NCBI RefSeq assembly: GCF_000214415.1
Contig: NC_015562.1
Span: 992,001 to 1,056,000 of the forward strand
DNA from: Methanotorris igneus Kol 5
GTDB lineage: Archaea > AGJL01 > Methanococci > Methanococcales > Methanococcaceae
Direction of reading: 5' to 3'
Length of the DNA: 64,000 nucleotides
Positions 18,898 through 29,533 of this stretch are shown here, one piece after another. Position 1 is the stretch's first letter, and each line of letters opens with the position of its first letter. A program made the position numbers and the translations under genes. The notes under the pieces were generated by a model that was not told the origin of the DNA, searched no databases, and saw only the letters and a list, made by a program, of their open reading frames with translations.

Positions 18898-21015
18898 ATG
18901 GTAGAATTTGATGAAGAAACTTTTTTAAGTTTATATGGGGATAAAATAAGGGCATTTATTAAAGATTGCTTATCTACAAACTTAATAAAAAATAATATCT
19001 TCGAATTTGATATTGAAGCATTTTTAAGAACCTACCCAGAGGCATGTGAAGTAAATGACGTTATCATAGAGTATCCAAGAAAAGTTGAGGATGTTTTAAA
19101 TTATTTATTTAGAGATGTCTATGTTGAGCTCTTTGGTGAAGATAAAGAGATTGAAAAAATTCAAATTGCATTTAAAAATCCTATTGGTTGTGAAAAGAAA
19201 ATTGAAGATATCTCATCTTCTGATATAAATAAATTAGTTAAATTTGAAGGGATTATAGCAAAGGCAGGGAAAGTTTGTGCTTTATTAAAAAAAGCATGCT
19301 ACGTGTGTCCAAAATGTGGGAACATAAGATACATAACCATCCACAACTACTTCGAACTCCCAAAAATAAAATGTAATAATGAAAATTGTGGCAGTGATAT
19401 GGTTTTGGACTTGGAAGAATCCTCCTACATAAACATTCAAGAGTTGGAAATACAACAGCCAATTGATTTAATGAAAAACCCCGATGACCCACCAAGGAGT
19501 ATAAAGGTGTTCTTAGAGAACTCCGAGGGTATTTATTCTGGAAGAGTTGATGTTGTAGGAACTGTGATGAAAAAGAGAACAAGACCAAATCTACCAGTAT
19601 TTGAAATTTATGTTAAAAGCAACTACATAAAATTAAACGAGAGCTACCAAAAAATTGAAGTTAGAGATATATTAAACAATCCTGACTTAATTGAGATTTT
19701 AAATGAACTCGGGAAAAAGAAGGGGATTATTGACATTCTTTCCCAATATCTAATCCCACAAATTAAGGGATATGAGATTGTTAAAAAAGCCATCTTCCTA
19801 CAGCAGATAAAAGGATGCATGAAATTTTTACCTGATGGAACTCCGCTAAGAAGAGACAGTCACATTTTACTCATTACCGATCCGGGGATTGGGAAATCAA
19901 CAATGCTTAGAAGGATAGCAAGACTATTCCCTCAAAATGCCTATGCTTCTGTAACAACTGCCACTGGTGGAGGTTTAACTGCCAACGTTGTTAGAGAAAG
20001 TACTGAGATTGGAGATGGATGGGTTGTGAAGCCGGGGGTTTTTGTTAGAGCAAATGAGGGAACTGCATGTATTGACGAGTTGACTGTTGATAAAAATGTT
20101 ATGAAGTACATCTTAGAAGCAATGGAATCCCAAACCATCCATGTTAATAAGGGAGGTATAAACGTTAAACTCCCAGCAAAATGTGCAGTTTTGGCAGCAT
20201 GTAACCCAAAGAGGGGAAGGTTTGACCCAAACATGGGAGTTATCGAGCAGATTGATATTCCAGCCCCATTGTTGAGCAGGTTTGATTTAATTTTCCCATT
20301 AAAAGATAAACCAGATAGGAGCAAAGATGCAGAGATTGCGGAGCATATTTTAAATACCCACATCGAGACAGCAACAAAGGAATTCAAAATCTTGGGAGAG
20401 CTTGATATTGACGGAATAAAGGTTGATGAGAGGATTTTGAAGAATTACATAATCTATGCAAGGACATGCGCATACTTTGAGGAGAATCATACTTTATATT
20501 TGGGAGAAGTCGATGAGAAAAAGTTAAAAACCCCATACCTAACAGATAAGGCAAAGAAAATAATTAAAGATTATTACATCAACATGAGAAAGTTAGGTGA
20601 AGGAGACAACCCAATACCTATAACTGCGAGACAGTTGGAGGCTATTATAAGGCTCTCTGAGATGCATGCAAAGGCAAGATTAAGTAGAAAGGTTGAAGAA
20701 GAGGATGCAAAAGCAGCAATTAGTATAATAGAGGAATGTTTAAAGCAGATTGCTTATGACCCAGAAACAGGGACATTCGACATTGATAAAGTTGCAGGAA
20801 CTCCAAAATCAAAAATGCAAAAGATGGATGTTATATTAGATATTATAAAAGAGCTCTCTGCGCTTAATGATAATAACCTTGCAGCAGAAGATGAGATTAT
20901 TGAAAAAGCTCAAGAATATGGCATATCTGAGATTGAGTGTGAGGATTTACTTGAAAAATTGAAGAAAAATGGAGAGATATTTTCTCCAAGGTTTGGATAT
21001 TATAGAATAACCTAA
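18898..21015 (+). CDS. mcm: MCM replicative helicase
   Basis: A 705-residue MCM. The N-terminal part has the zinc motif CYVCPKCGN...CNNENCG (about residues 137-165). The AAA+ domain has Walker A DPGIGKST (the usual form is GDPGxxKS), Walker B ACIDEL, sensor 1 ACNPKRGRFDP and the arginine-finger LLSRFDLIF. A winged-helix-like C-terminus follows. No intein interrupts it. Members of this order are known to carry several mcm genes, so it need not be the only replicative helicase. The start at 18898 follows AAGTGATAAAA. Confidence 0.95.
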   Translation: MVEFDEETFLSLYGDKIRAFIKDCLSTNLIKNNIFEFDIEAFLRTYPEACEVNDVIIEYPRKVEDVLNYLFRDVYVELFGEDKEIEKIQIAFKNPIGCEKKIEDISSSDINKLVKFEGIIAKAGKVCALLKKACYVCPKCGNIRYITIHNYFELPKIKCNNENCGSDMVLDLEESSYINIQELEIQQPIDLMKNPDDPPRSIKVFLENSEGIYSGRVDVVGTVMKKRTRPNLPVFEIYVKSNYIKLNESYQKIEVRDILNNPDLIEILNELGKKKGIIDILSQYLIPQIKGYEIVKKAIFLQQIKGCMKFLPDGTPLRRDSHILLITDPGIGKSTMLRRIARLFPQNAYASVTTATGGGLTANVVRESTEIGDGWVVKPGVFVRANEGTACIDELTVDKNVMKYILEAMESQTIHVNKGGINVKLPAKCAVLAACNPKRGRFDPNMGVIEQIDIPAPLLSRFDLIFPLKDKPDRSKDAEIAEHILNTHIETATKEFKILGELDIDGIKVDERILKNYIIYARTCAYFEENHTLYLGEVDEKKLKTPYLTDKAKKIIKDYYINMRKLGEGDNPIPITARQLEAIIRLSEMHAKARLSRKVEEEDAKAAISIIEECLKQIAYDPETGTFDIDKVAGTPKSKMQKMDVILDIIKELSALNDNNLAAEDEIIEKAQEYGISEIECEDLLEKLKKNGEIFSPRFGYYRIT

Positions 21016-21189
21016 TTTTTTGTTTTTATTTTCAAATTTACTATTTTTGCTATTCTTTTTTAATAATATGTTGTGCTTAAATCTTACACAACCAAAAGAT
21101 ATTATATGCAAATTTTATAAGATTGTTTTATATCATTTTACATTAATAATATTGATTATTTGTGAGTTTTAATGTGAAGGAGTGAGATT

Positions 21190-21636
21190 ATGAAAAAGAT
21201 TACACTCATCGGTAGTAAGTTAGCTAAAATGGGGAATGAATTCGTATATATGGGAATTTTGGAGGAATGTGAGACTTGTAAATTTAAACGAATCTGTCAC
21301 AACAACCTTGAAGTTGGAGGGAGGTATAAAATTGTAAGCGTCAGATCGGCAAATCATCAGTGCAAAATCCATGAAGATGGAGTTAAAGTTGTTGAAGTGG
21401 TTCCTGCAGAGTTTGTAATTATGGTTGAGGCCAAAAAAGCACTCGAGGGCGTTACATTAACACACACCCCCATAAACTGCGAGAACATATTTTGTGAGAA
21501 CTACACATATTGCAATCCAGAAGGGATTAGTGAGGGGGATAAATATAAAATATTGTCTGTTATAAATGAAAAAATCAAATGTGAAAAAGGATTATCTTTG
21601 AGAAAAGTAGTTATAACATTGGAGAGACAATTATGA
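21190..21636 (+). CDS. UPF0179 family protein
   Basis: A 148-residue protein with paired cysteine motifs ([26 protein letters not shown]) and the repeated phrase GxxYKI(V/L)SV, suggesting two related metal-binding halves. The family is archaeal and uncharacterised. The start follows AAGGAGTGAGATT. Its stop lies 2 bases from the stop of the convergent Nfo-like gene. Confidence 0.85.
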   Translation: MKKITLIGSKLAKMGNEFVYMGILEECETCKFKRICHNNLEVGGRYKIVSVRSANHQCKIHEDGVKVVEVVPAEFVIMVEAKKALEGVTLTHTPINCENIFCENYTYCNPEGISEGDKYKILSVINEKIKCEKGLSLRKVVITLERQL

Positions 21637-21638
21637 GT

Positions 21639-22451
21639 CTATAAACTTTCATAATACTTTTTCATTAGCAGTGCGTCATACTCCAACTTTGGGCTCTCGC
21701 AGATAACAACACCTTTAACATCAAAATCTTTCAATACCTTTAAAACGTCCTTATAATTAAATTTGGATTCTTTTAATGGAAGGTGGCTTCTCTCCCCTCC
21801 TTTTCCAAAATCTATTCCAGACATGTGGATGTGCATGTTTTTTATGGCATCTTTTCCTAATTTATCTTCAATCTTTGATAGTATATTGTGGAATGAGTTG
21901 TAATCATTAATCTTTCCCAAACTCCTCGCATATATGTGGGCAAAGTCCACACATGGCAAGATATTGAGTTCATAACAGAGGTCTATAATCTCATCAATAC
22001 TACCAAACTGGGAAATCTTCCCCGTGGTTTCTGGCCTAAGCATGGATTTTATTTTGTTTTCTTCCATAATATCGAGGATCCTTTTTATGTTTGAAACAAT
22101 TTTTTTATAAACTTCTTCTTTGTTCTTTTTTAAGTAATATCCGGGGTGGAAAACAACATTATCTCCACAAACATTTGTGATTTTTGCAGTATTGACGATT
22201 CTTCTTATACTCCCTTCAATTTTATCCTCTTCCTTTGCATTTAAGTTTATGTAGTAGGGTGCATGGGCACTCAGCACAACATCTTCCTTTGCATGGGATT
22301 TCAACTTTTTTGCATAATCCTCCTTCATGTTAACGCCTCTAACAAATTCCAACTCCAAAGCATTTAATCCAACTTTCCTTAAAAAAGTTATAGCATCATA
22401 ATTACTCTTTGCATTTATAGGAATACCAGCAGTGCCAAATTTTAATCCCAT
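21639..22451 (-). CDS. Endonuclease IV-like TIM-barrel protein
   Basis: A 270-residue AP-endonuclease-2 fold protein. Metal-ligand-like motifs of Nfo are visible: LSAHAPYYIN, VVFHPG, PETTGK (Glu), CVDFAH and HIHMSGIDF. True endonuclease IV cuts abasic DNA; this archaeal subgroup is shorter than the usual 280-300 and activity is unproven. The start at 22451 follows GAGGGAGATT. A second TIM barrel of related fold lies at 28323. Confidence 0.82.
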   Translation of the reverse strand: MGLKFGTAGIPINAKSNYDAITFLRKVGLNALELEFVRGVNMKEDYAKKLKSHAKEDVVLSAHAPYYINLNAKEEDKIEGSIRRIVNTAKITNVCGDNVVFHPGYYLKKNKEEVYKKIVSNIKRILDIMEENKIKSMLRPETTGKISQFGSIDEIIDLCYELNILPCVDFAHIYARSLGKINDYNSFHNILSKIEDKLGKDAIKNMHIHMSGIDFGKGGERSHLPLKESKFNYKDVLKVLKDFDVKGVVICESPKLEYDALLMKKYYESL

Positions 22452-22562
22452 AATCTCCCTCAAATTTTTTATGGCATTTTGTCTATAACTATAAAGATTT
22501 ACGGAAAGAGGAAAATAAAATTAATTTAAAGTTAATGTTAATTTTAATGTAGTGGTGGTGTT

Positions 22563-23393
22563 ATGATGAAGTATTATTTGGAACTGATGAGAGTGAAAAA
22601 TTGCATAACTGCATCATTTGGAGCGTTTATTGGTGGTTTAATAGCATCTAACTTTAATTTTGGTTATTTATTTGTCTTAATTCTCGCATTTTTGGTAGTT
22701 TTCTTTATCTGTGGGTTTGGGAATGTTGTTAATGATATATATGATGTTGAGATAGATAAACTTAACAAACCTCACCGCCCTCTACCTTCAAACAAAATCT
22801 CAATAAAAAATGCATGGAGATTTGCATGGTTGTTGTTGATATTTGGGTTAGTTTTGTCATTTTTTAATGTTCTATGCTTTATTATTGCTTTAATTAATTC
22901 AGTTATGCTCTACTTATACGCAAAAAAATACAAAAGGAATAAAATTATTGGCAATTTTATTGTTGCTTATCTAACTGGATCCGTATTCCTCTTTGGTGGG
23001 GTCGCAGTTAATAATATGCCTATTGTGACAATATTGTTCTTATGTGCGATGTTTGCAACATGGTGTAGAGAGATTATAAAGGATTTTGAGGATATTGATG
23101 GGGATATGAAAGAGGGAGTTGTATCTCTCCCAATAAAATATGGAAAAAAATCCCTATACATTGCTGCCATGTTTATAATCGTTGCAGTTGCATTAAGCCC
23201 CCTCCCGTATATAATGGGTATTTTTGGAGAAATTTATTTGATTTTGATAATTTTATGTGATTTATCTTTTTTATATGTTATTTTTAAAGCCATAAAAAAT
23301 CCTTCAAAAAATATAATGTCAAAAACCTCAAAATATTTAAAAATCATCATGAATCTTGTTTTAATGTGTTTTGTATTGGGAGCGTTAATGTAA
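22563..23393 (+). CDS. UbiA-family prenyltransferase, probable digeranylgeranylglyceryl phosphate synthase
   Basis: A 276-residue integral membrane protein with about eight spans. The two Asp-rich motifs NDIYDVEIDKLNKPHRPLPS and DFEDIDGDMKEGVVSLPIKYG bind magnesium and prenyl diphosphate. The PHRPLPS pattern fits archaeal DGGGP synthase, which attaches the second geranylgeranyl chain in ether-lipid synthesis. The start follows GGTGGTG; ATG at 22563 and at 22566 are both possible. Confidence 0.88.
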   Translation: MMKYYLELMRVKNCITASFGAFIGGLIASNFNFGYLFVLILAFLVVFFICGFGNVVNDIYDVEIDKLNKPHRPLPSNKISIKNAWRFAWLLLIFGLVLSFFNVLCFIIALINSVMLYLYAKKYKRNKIIGNFIVAYLTGSVFLFGGVAVNNMPIVTILFLCAMFATWCREIIKDFEDIDGDMKEGVVSLPIKYGKKSLYIAAMFIIVAVALSPLPYIMGIFGEIYLILIILCDLSFLYVIFKAIKNPSKNIMSKTSKYLKIIMNLVLMCFVLGALM

Positions 23394-23576
23394 GCTAAAC
23401 ACGTCATTGGTTTGGTTATATTTTTATTTTTTATTTTATTGTGTTTTATGTTGGTTTTTCATGTTTTGAAAAATTTCATATGGTTACACAACTTATCAAA
23501 TTTCACTACAGTAATATATATAACATAAAAAGATAAAACATGATAAGAATTTGCATAAGGTTTATTGGGTGATTGT

Positions 23577-23954
23577 ATGTTTCCAGGTGGAAGATTAAAT
23601 CCAAGGATGTTAAAGCAAATGCAAAAGATGATGAAAGATTTTGGTATGGATTCTGAGGATTTGAATGTTGTTAGAGTTATATTTGAATTCGAAGATGAAG
23701 AATGGGTTTTTGAAAAACCAAAAGTTCAAGTAGTGGATATTTTCGGAGTTAAAACATACAGCATAACTGGAAAACCTAAAAAAATAAAAAAAGAAGAGAA
23801 AGAAATAAAGGATGAAGATGTCAAAGTAGAAATTACAGAGGAAGATGTTGAATTAGTTGCAAATCAATGTAATGTTTCAAAAGAAGAAGCAAGAAAGGCT
23901 TTAGAAGAATGCAACGGTGATATAGCAGAGGCAATACTTAAACTAAGTGAATAA
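23577..23954 (+). CDS. nac: Nascent polypeptide-associated complex protein
   Basis: A 125-residue archaeal NAC. The N-terminus FPGGRLNPRMLKQMQKMMKDFGM, a central NAC domain (residues 30-65) and a C-terminal UBA domain (DVELVANQCNVSKEEARKALEECNGDIAEAILKL) are all present. It binds nascent chains at the ribosome. The start follows GGGTGATTGT. Confidence 0.95.
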   Translation: MFPGGRLNPRMLKQMQKMMKDFGMDSEDLNVVRVIFEFEDEEWVFEKPKVQVVDIFGVKTYSITGKPKKIKKEEKEIKDEDVKVEITEEDVELVANQCNVSKEEARKALEECNGDIAEAILKLSE

Positions 23955-24104
23955 AACTTTTAAAAATCATCAGTCAAGCAAAATTCTTTGGATTAGTCAA
24001 AACTTTTGTTTTTAATATTTGCTTTTTTATTTTATTTTTTATTTTTGAAATTTTTATGTAATTCATATTTTTGAATTTCTATATAAGATTCTAATGGTGG
24101 AAAA

Positions 24105-25457
24105 ATGGATATTGAAGGATATGTTAGGAGAAATTTGAGGAAAAATATTCCAGAGGATAAAATTATAGAAGATGGATTTAGAAGGGTTATGGAAATAAAG
24201 GAAGATGTTAGTGAAGAATGGGCAAAAAGATTCATTAAGGCAGTTTTGGAGGAAGTAAAAACAACAGAAAAATACAAGGAAATTGATGATGAAACTTTAA
24301 AGAATATATTGGAATTCCCAAAATCCAATGTAACAATGGGTAAGATGGGAGTTGGAAGTAGGGGAGAAGGAGACTTTTTTGTGCATAGGGAGATAGCAAG
24401 GATAATCGAAAGCACTAAGCAAAAAGCAGAAGTTGATAGTAGGGAACAAGATGATGCAGGAGTTGTTAAGGCGGATGCAAAGTATATTGTTGTTGCTGTT
24501 GATGGAACACATTCAAGATTAAGTGAATTTCCATTTTTAGGGGGCTTTCATGTTGCAAGGGCAGCATTAAGGGATGTTTATGTTATGGGGGCAGAGGCAG
24601 TTGCATTGATAAGCGATGTTCATTTGGCAGATGATGGAGATGTGGGGAAGATTTTAGATTTCACAGCAGGAATTTGCACTGTTTCTGAAGCAATAAATGT
24701 TCCACTGGTTGCTGGAAGTACTTTGAGAGTTGGAGGAGATATGGTTTTAGGAGATAGGATGGTAAGTTCTGTTGGAGCTATTGGTGTTATAAAGGAGGGA
24801 AAACCGACAGCAAGGAAAAGGGCAGAGGTTGGGGATGTTATTTTAATGACTGAGGGAAGCGGTGGAGGAACGATAACAACAACCGCCCTATATTATGGCA
24901 TGTTTGATGTGATTTATGAAACATTAAATGTGGATTTCTTAACGGCATGTAAGAGTTTAATTGAGAGTGGTTTAGTAAATCATGTGCATACAATGACAGA
25001 TGTGACCAATGGAGGTTTGAGAGGAGATGCCTATGAAATTTCAAAAACCGCCAATGTTTCGTTAGTTTTTGATAAGGAGGTGGTTTATAAGCAAATAAAT
25101 CCAAAAGTTTTGGATATGCTCAATAAGTTGGACATAGACCCATTGGGAGTTTCAATCGATTCTCTCCTAATCATTGCACCAGAGGAATATGCCGATGAAA
25201 TAAGGAGGAAGGCAAAGGCAGAGATTGTTGGAGAGGTTAGGGAAGGAAATGAAAGCTATATTATTGATGACGGTAAAAAAATCCCGTTAGTTCCTAAGTT
25301 TAGGGAGGCAGCATATACACCAGTTAAAAAGGTTGTTGGGGAACAAAAACCAGAGGACTTTGAGGAGATGAAAGAAAGAGTTAGAAAAGCATGCGATGAG
25401 GCAATTAAAAAGAAAGATTTTGTATTGAAGTTGTTGAAAAAGAAAAAATTTATTTAA
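24105..25457 (+). CDS. AIR synthase-related protein (HypE/PurM/SelD superfamily)
   Basis: A 450-residue protein with an N-terminal helical extension of about 85 residues, then a PurM-like ATP-binding core (SREQDDAGVVKADAKYIVVAVDGTHSRLSEFPFLGGFHVARAALRDVYVMGAEAVALISDVHL, and GSGGGTITTTALYYG). The DVTNGGLRGDAYEI motif is typical of the C-terminal domain. It belongs to a methanogen-conserved subgroup of unknown substrate; it lacks the SelD N-terminal Cys/Sec loop and the HypE C-terminal Cys. Start follows GGTGGAAAA. Confidence 0.82.
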   Translation: MDIEGYVRRNLRKNIPEDKIIEDGFRRVMEIKEDVSEEWAKRFIKAVLEEVKTTEKYKEIDDETLKNILEFPKSNVTMGKMGVGSRGEGDFFVHREIARIIESTKQKAEVDSREQDDAGVVKADAKYIVVAVDGTHSRLSEFPFLGGFHVARAALRDVYVMGAEAVALISDVHLADDGDVGKILDFTAGICTVSEAINVPLVAGSTLRVGGDMVLGDRMVSSVGAIGVIKEGKPTARKRAEVGDVILMTEGSGGGTITTTALYYGMFDVIYETLNVDFLTACKSLIESGLVNHVHTMTDVTNGGLRGDAYEISKTANVSLVFDKEVVYKQINPKVLDMLNKLDIDPLGVSIDSLLIIAPEEYADEIRRKAKAEIVGEVREGNESYIIDDGKKIPLVPKFREAAYTPVKKVVGEQKPEDFEEMKERVRKACDEAIKKKDFVLKLLKKKKFI

Positions 25458-25561
25458 AAAATTAACAACCAACTAATCCATAACCTAAAAAACCTTTTCT
25501 TTTTTAAATTTTTTTAAATATTGATTTATTTCATCAGAAAAAATAGAAAATAAAAAAGCAT

Positions 25562-26584
25562 TTATTTAATTCCCAATGCTTTGTTTGTTTTTTCAATAGA
25601 TTTCATGTTGTCTTCTTCCATTTGGAGCATTGCTCTTATACAGTCAATGTTTTCTGGTACAACGTCACTTTCTTGGTGCACTGCTTGCATTAAGAATACT
25701 TCATTGTCAACGACATTAACGCTTTCTTCCCAAATTGCAATCTCATTTAAGTCATATCTCATTCTTCCTAAGTCCCTTGCATATTCAATAATTGTTGCTG
25801 TTGAATCAAAGCCCTCTGATGCCTTAACTGTTATTATTCTTGGTGTTTTTTCAATTGCATCTAAGATAGCATCTCTTGTAGTTCCTGTTGTCTCTACCAT
25901 CAATGTGTGCATGTGCATCAATGTTGTTGGAACTACAACAGCAGAAGTTAAAATCTTCCCTTCAAACTTAGGAACTACTGAAACTACATCAGGCCCGTGG
26001 TGGGATGGAACTGTTGGTGGGTTTGGAACGATTGCATTGATTGGACCTCTTTTTGCATCGTTAGGGTCTGCTCCTCTCCTAATTAAAACAACTCTTGCTT
26101 TAACAATATCTGTAACTGAATCAATTGCATACAATGTCCTACACAACCCTGTTGTGTTACATGATACAACTCTAACATAGTCCTTTCCATAGCATCTATC
26201 ATAACTCCACAATGCGTTGAAGTTGTCCTCAACATACTTTGCCTTTTCTCCCCCTTGCAAAATAGCCTTTACTTTGTATTTTTTGTAGATATTCTCTAAG
26301 TTGTCCTTCCCAATTCCACCAGGAGCACAATCGACAACTATGTCTGCATCTTCAATTACATCAAAAATAGTCCCCTCAATTTCAACCCCTTTTTCTTCAA
26401 ATAGTTCCTTTCTCTCTGGAATTGCTGCGAATAATTTATAACCCTTCTCAACAGCCAATCTTGCTTCAAAATCTGGTTTTGTTTTTGTAACTCCAATTAC
26501 CTCCATATCATCTTGCTTTGCAACTGCATCAGCAACTCTCTTACCTATTGAACCATATCCGTTTATTAATACTTTAACTGCCAT
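25562..26584 (-). CDS. gap: Glyceraldehyde-3-phosphate dehydrogenase, archaeal type
   Basis: A 340-residue type [24 protein letters not shown] is the dinucleotide motif and [11 protein letters not shown] carries the catalytic Cys near residue 140. [19 protein letters not shown] and HHGPDV are archaeal hallmarks. It probably works in gluconeogenesis. The start at 26584 follows GGTGGTATA. Confidence 0.96.
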   Translation of the reverse strand: MAVKVLINGYGSIGKRVADAVAKQDDMEVIGVTKTKPDFEARLAVEKGYKLFAAIPERKELFEEKGVEIEGTIFDVIEDADIVVDCAPGGIGKDNLENIYKKYKVKAILQGGEKAKYVEDNFNALWSYDRCYGKDYVRVVSCNTTGLCRTLYAIDSVTDIVKARVVLIRRGADPNDAKRGPINAIVPNPPTVPSHHGPDVVSVVPKFEGKILTSAVVVPTTLMHMHTLMVETTGTTRDAILDAIEKTPRIITVKASEGFDSTATIIEYARDLGRMRYDLNEIAIWEESVNVVDNEVFLMQAVHQESDVVPENIDCIRAMLQMEEDNMKSIEKTNKALGIK

Positions 26585-26818
26585 TATACCACCACTCTTA
26601 AACAATTACTCTTAAACAATCAAAAATCAGTATAAAACTAAATCCAATTTTATAACTAAAATTTGTTGAACTTCTATATATAACTTAATATAACTTAACT
26701 ATAACATTAATTATAACCAAATAGCAACAATAATAGTTAGTGATAAAAGGTATTAAAATCAGGTATTGAAATTATAGACAATAAGTTTTACCATGAAAAT
26801 AATGACATTGGGATACAT

Positions 26819-27367
26819 ATGAAAGAAATCTTAAATAAAATACAGGAATTAAGGAAAAAAGACAGTAGTAACTTCAAAATCTTAGGGGAATATATAAAAG
26901 ATCTGGATGAGGAAAAGTACAACTACATAATATTTAGGCTCAAAAAGCAAATAGAAATTGTTGAAAAATATAAGCCAAAGGTTAGACCTGCAATAGATCC
27001 TATGGTCTCTATGGAGTTGGGTGTTTATAGGAGATTGGATGACTACGAACTTGGAAAACTTCTGAATTACCCAGAGTGCTGCATAAAATCCTTTGCTGAG
27101 GATTTTAGAATAGGAATTGACAGTGAGCACTTAAAAGAAGCGGAAGAAATAAAAGAAAAATTCAGTAATGCTTATGCGATAATTTTGCCATCTGGATTCA
27201 TACCATGCAGTTTAAAATGTGAAAAAAGTTGGAAGAGGAATTTAATAGCTGTTGTAACAGAGGAGGAATATTATAAAATTTTAGAATTGGAGAGGAAGCT
27301 AAAAGAAAAACTTCCACATTTCCATGGGGCATATGATGAATACTATGAAAAAATAATACTTAAATAA
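26819..27367 (+). CDS. DUF483 family protein
   Basis: A 182-residue soluble protein with the signature LNYPECCIKSFAEDF and SGFIPCSLKC, giving four conserved cysteines that might bind a metal or cluster. The family is restricted to a few methanogens and is uncharacterised. The start follows a weak site (TTGGGATACAT). trkA begins 33 nt downstream, so cotranscription is likely. Confidence 0.75.
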   Translation: MKEILNKIQELRKKDSSNFKILGEYIKDLDEEKYNYIIFRLKKQIEIVEKYKPKVRPAIDPMVSMELGVYRRLDDYELGKLLNYPECCIKSFAEDFRIGIDSEHLKEAEEIKEKFSNAYAIILPSGFIPCSLKCEKSWKRNLIAVVTEEEYYKILELERKLKEKLPHFHGAYDEYYEKIILK

Positions 27368-27400
27368 TACTAAAAATGATGATAAGGTGAAGTGGTTAAT

Positions 27401-28054
27401 ATGTATATAATTATAGCAGGTATTGGTAGGGTCGGCTACACCCTTGCAAAGTCGTTGTCTGGAAAGGGTTATGATTTGGTTTTAATAGATATTGACAAAG
27501 AAAAATGCAAAACTATCTCTGCAGAGCTCGATGCCCTTGTTATACATGGGGATTGCACAAAAACAAAAATTTTAGAGGATGCCGGCATTGAAGATGCGGA
27601 TATATTTATAGCAGTTACTGGGAAGGAGGAAATAAATCTAATGAGTTCATTAATTGCAAAGGATTATGGTGTTGCAAAGACAATAGCAAGGGTTAGTGAG
27701 CCAGAATATAAGGATGTTTTTGAAAGGTTGGGTGTGGATGTTGTTATAAGCCCAGAGCTTGTAGCGGCAAATTATATAGAGAAACTTATAGAGAGACCTG
27801 GAGTTGTTGATTTGGCAATTGTTGGTAGGGGAGATGCAGAGATTCTTGAATTGGTGATACCTCAAAATTCAAAGGTTGCAAATAAAAAAATAAAGGACTT
27901 AGGAAGACCAAAGGATTACTTGATTATTGCTGTTTATGAGGATAAAGAATTAAAAATTCCAGATGGAAATACCGAATTGAAGCCAGGAGAGAGGATTTTA
28001 GTACTTGTCAAGTCAGATTCTGTAGATGAGATAAGAAAGTTTTTTACAGAGTAA
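27401..28054 (+). CDS. trkA: TrkA-type potassium-channel regulatory subunit
   Basis: A 217-residue peripheral protein with an RCK/TrkA-N domain (IIIAGIGRVGYTLAKSL, LIDIDKEKC, HGDCT) binding NAD(H), and a TrkA-C domain at about residues 135-215. It gates a TrkH-type K+ transporter; no trkH lies in the window. The start at 27401 follows AAGTGGTTAAT; the GTG at 27392 is part of that site. Potassium uptake matters for salt and heat tolerance in this group. Confidence 0.93.
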   Translation: MYIIIAGIGRVGYTLAKSLSGKGYDLVLIDIDKEKCKTISAELDALVIHGDCTKTKILEDAGIEDADIFIAVTGKEEINLMSSLIAKDYGVAKTIARVSEPEYKDVFERLGVDVVISPELVAANYIEKLIERPGVVDLAIVGRGDAEILELVIPQNSKVANKKIKDLGRPKDYLIIAVYEDKELKIPDGNTELKPGERILVLVKSDSVDEIRKFFTE

Positions 28055-28322
28055 AAATGTCAATTAGGTTATTTTATTTTTAATTAATTTGTTTATTAAT
28101 TTATTTGGATATTTAATCATTAGTAAAAAATAAATATGAGGAACAACACTATGGAAATTGTAAAGTTTGTTCATAATTTATGACTTATATTTAACAATAA
28201 ATGAACAAAAATATATATTATGTGTATTTATAATATTTGAATTTTTTTATATTTTTTTATTTATATAATTCTAAATATCAATATAGACAAATAATAAATT
28301 CACCAAATCTCAGGTGAAAATC

Positions 28323-29132
28323 TTGAGAGTAGGTATAAACTCACAAGCTGTTAAAGAATTTAACAAAAATGGAATGGTTTGGGCAAAAGATGTAGAGTTA
28401 ATTGAACTATCTCTTGCAGAAGTGGATTTTATTAATGATGGAAATCATGTAATTAAGTTGGCAGAAGAGCTTAGTGAAGAATACAATATTAGATATACAA
28501 TTCATGCACCTTATCAAGATTCACCACTAAAATCTACGCGTATTAAGTTTACAGAAATAAACAATAAAAATATTAAGATAATGGAAAGAGTATTGGAGCT
28601 ATCTTACAAACTTGGAGCAGAATGTGTGGTTATTCATGGCGGAGATGTCTTAGGTAAAAATTCAATTAAAAATGTAATAAAAAATCTTAAAGAAGTATGT
28701 AACACATCAAAAAATTATGGAATCACCTTAGCTCTTGAGAATGTATTTACAAATGAAAAAGGAATTAAACGTGCAGGTGAAACTCCAGAAGAACTTCTCT
28801 ATATAGTAGAGAATGTAGGAAAAGATACCTTGGGTATAAATATAGATATTGGGCATGCATATATATCATCACAGATGCACAATATTAACATAGAAGATTA
28901 TTTTGAAACTCTAAATGGACATGTAATTCATATTCATGCACATAACAATGTAGGACTTTGTGGTGAGGTCTGGGATAAGCATTTGCCTATCTTCAATGGA
29001 AAAATAGATTACACCAAATTGCAAAAAATGTTAAAGACTAAAAATATAATCCTTGAAGTCAAAAGTGGCTCCAGAGAAGAAGTTTTAGATAGCTTAAAAT
29101 TTTTAAGTGGTAAAAAATGTAAAAAAACGTAA
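28323..29132 (+). CDS. Sugar-phosphate isomerase/epimerase-like TIM barrel
   Basis: About 269 residues of the xylose-isomerase-like/AP-endonuclease-2 fold: YTIHAPYQD, CVVIHGGD, LALENVF (Glu), GINIDIGHA, HIHAHNN and LEVKSG supply the usual metal-binding His, Glu and Asp. Substrate unknown. I prefer a TTG start at 28323 because GTG at 28314 lies inside GGTGA; the two differ by three residues. Confidence 0.75.
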   Translation: MRVGINSQAVKEFNKNGMVWAKDVELIELSLAEVDFINDGNHVIKLAEELSEEYNIRYTIHAPYQDSPLKSTRIKFTEINNKNIKIMERVLELSYKLGAECVVIHGGDVLGKNSIKNVIKNLKEVCNTSKNYGITLALENVFTNEKGIKRAGETPEELLYIVENVGKDTLGINIDIGHAYISSQMHNINIEDYFETLNGHVIHIHAHNNVGLCGEVWDKHLPIFNGKIDYTKLQKMLKTKNIILEVKSGSREEVLDSLKFLSGKKCKKT

Positions 29133-29175
29133 AAAATGAAGACAAATAATCCATATAGCTATTTTTCTTACATGG

Positions 29176-29532
29176 CTATGCAATTATAATTTCAACATCA
29201 TTATCGTCTTCTTCATCATCATTATCTATAATTATATTGTCTTCATTTTCTTTAGCATATTCAACATCATTAACAACATTAACACTTTCATCTCTATTTT
29301 TATCATCTATATCAATATCTTTTCCTCCAATTTCAAAAAACGGTTTATATTTTATTTTTATTGTAATTTCTCCTTCTTCTATGTCCTTATTATAAGGAAT
29401 TTCTATAGACTGAACTTCTTCAGATAGCAACTCTAAGGTAATATCCCCTTCTTTGAGTTTGGATGATTTAATATTTATATAGGATATAATAATGCCCTTC
29501 GGATTCTCAAAGGTAATCTTTATCTTGTCCAT
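29176..29532 (-). CDS. Small acidic protein of unknown function
   Basis: A 118-residue protein with a beta-rich N-terminal half (KIKITFENPKGIIISYINI, EGEITIKIKYKPFF) and an extremely acidic tail (DNDDEEDDNDVE). No family recognised. The start follows GGGATAAA and is 1 base after the cbiT stop, so it is cotranscribed with cbiT. A link to corrinoid synthesis is only positional. Confidence 0.65.
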   Translation of the reverse strand: MDKIKITFENPKGIIISYINIKSSKLKEGDITLELLSEEVQSIEIPYNKDIEEGEITIKIKYKPFFEIGGKDIDIDDKNRDESVNVVNDVEYAKENEDNIIIDNDDEEDDNDVEIIIA

Positions 29533-29533
29533 T

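Noticed and set aside
25581-26180. 199-codon frame antisense to gap
   Set aside because: Shadow frame; gap is unmistakable on the other strand.
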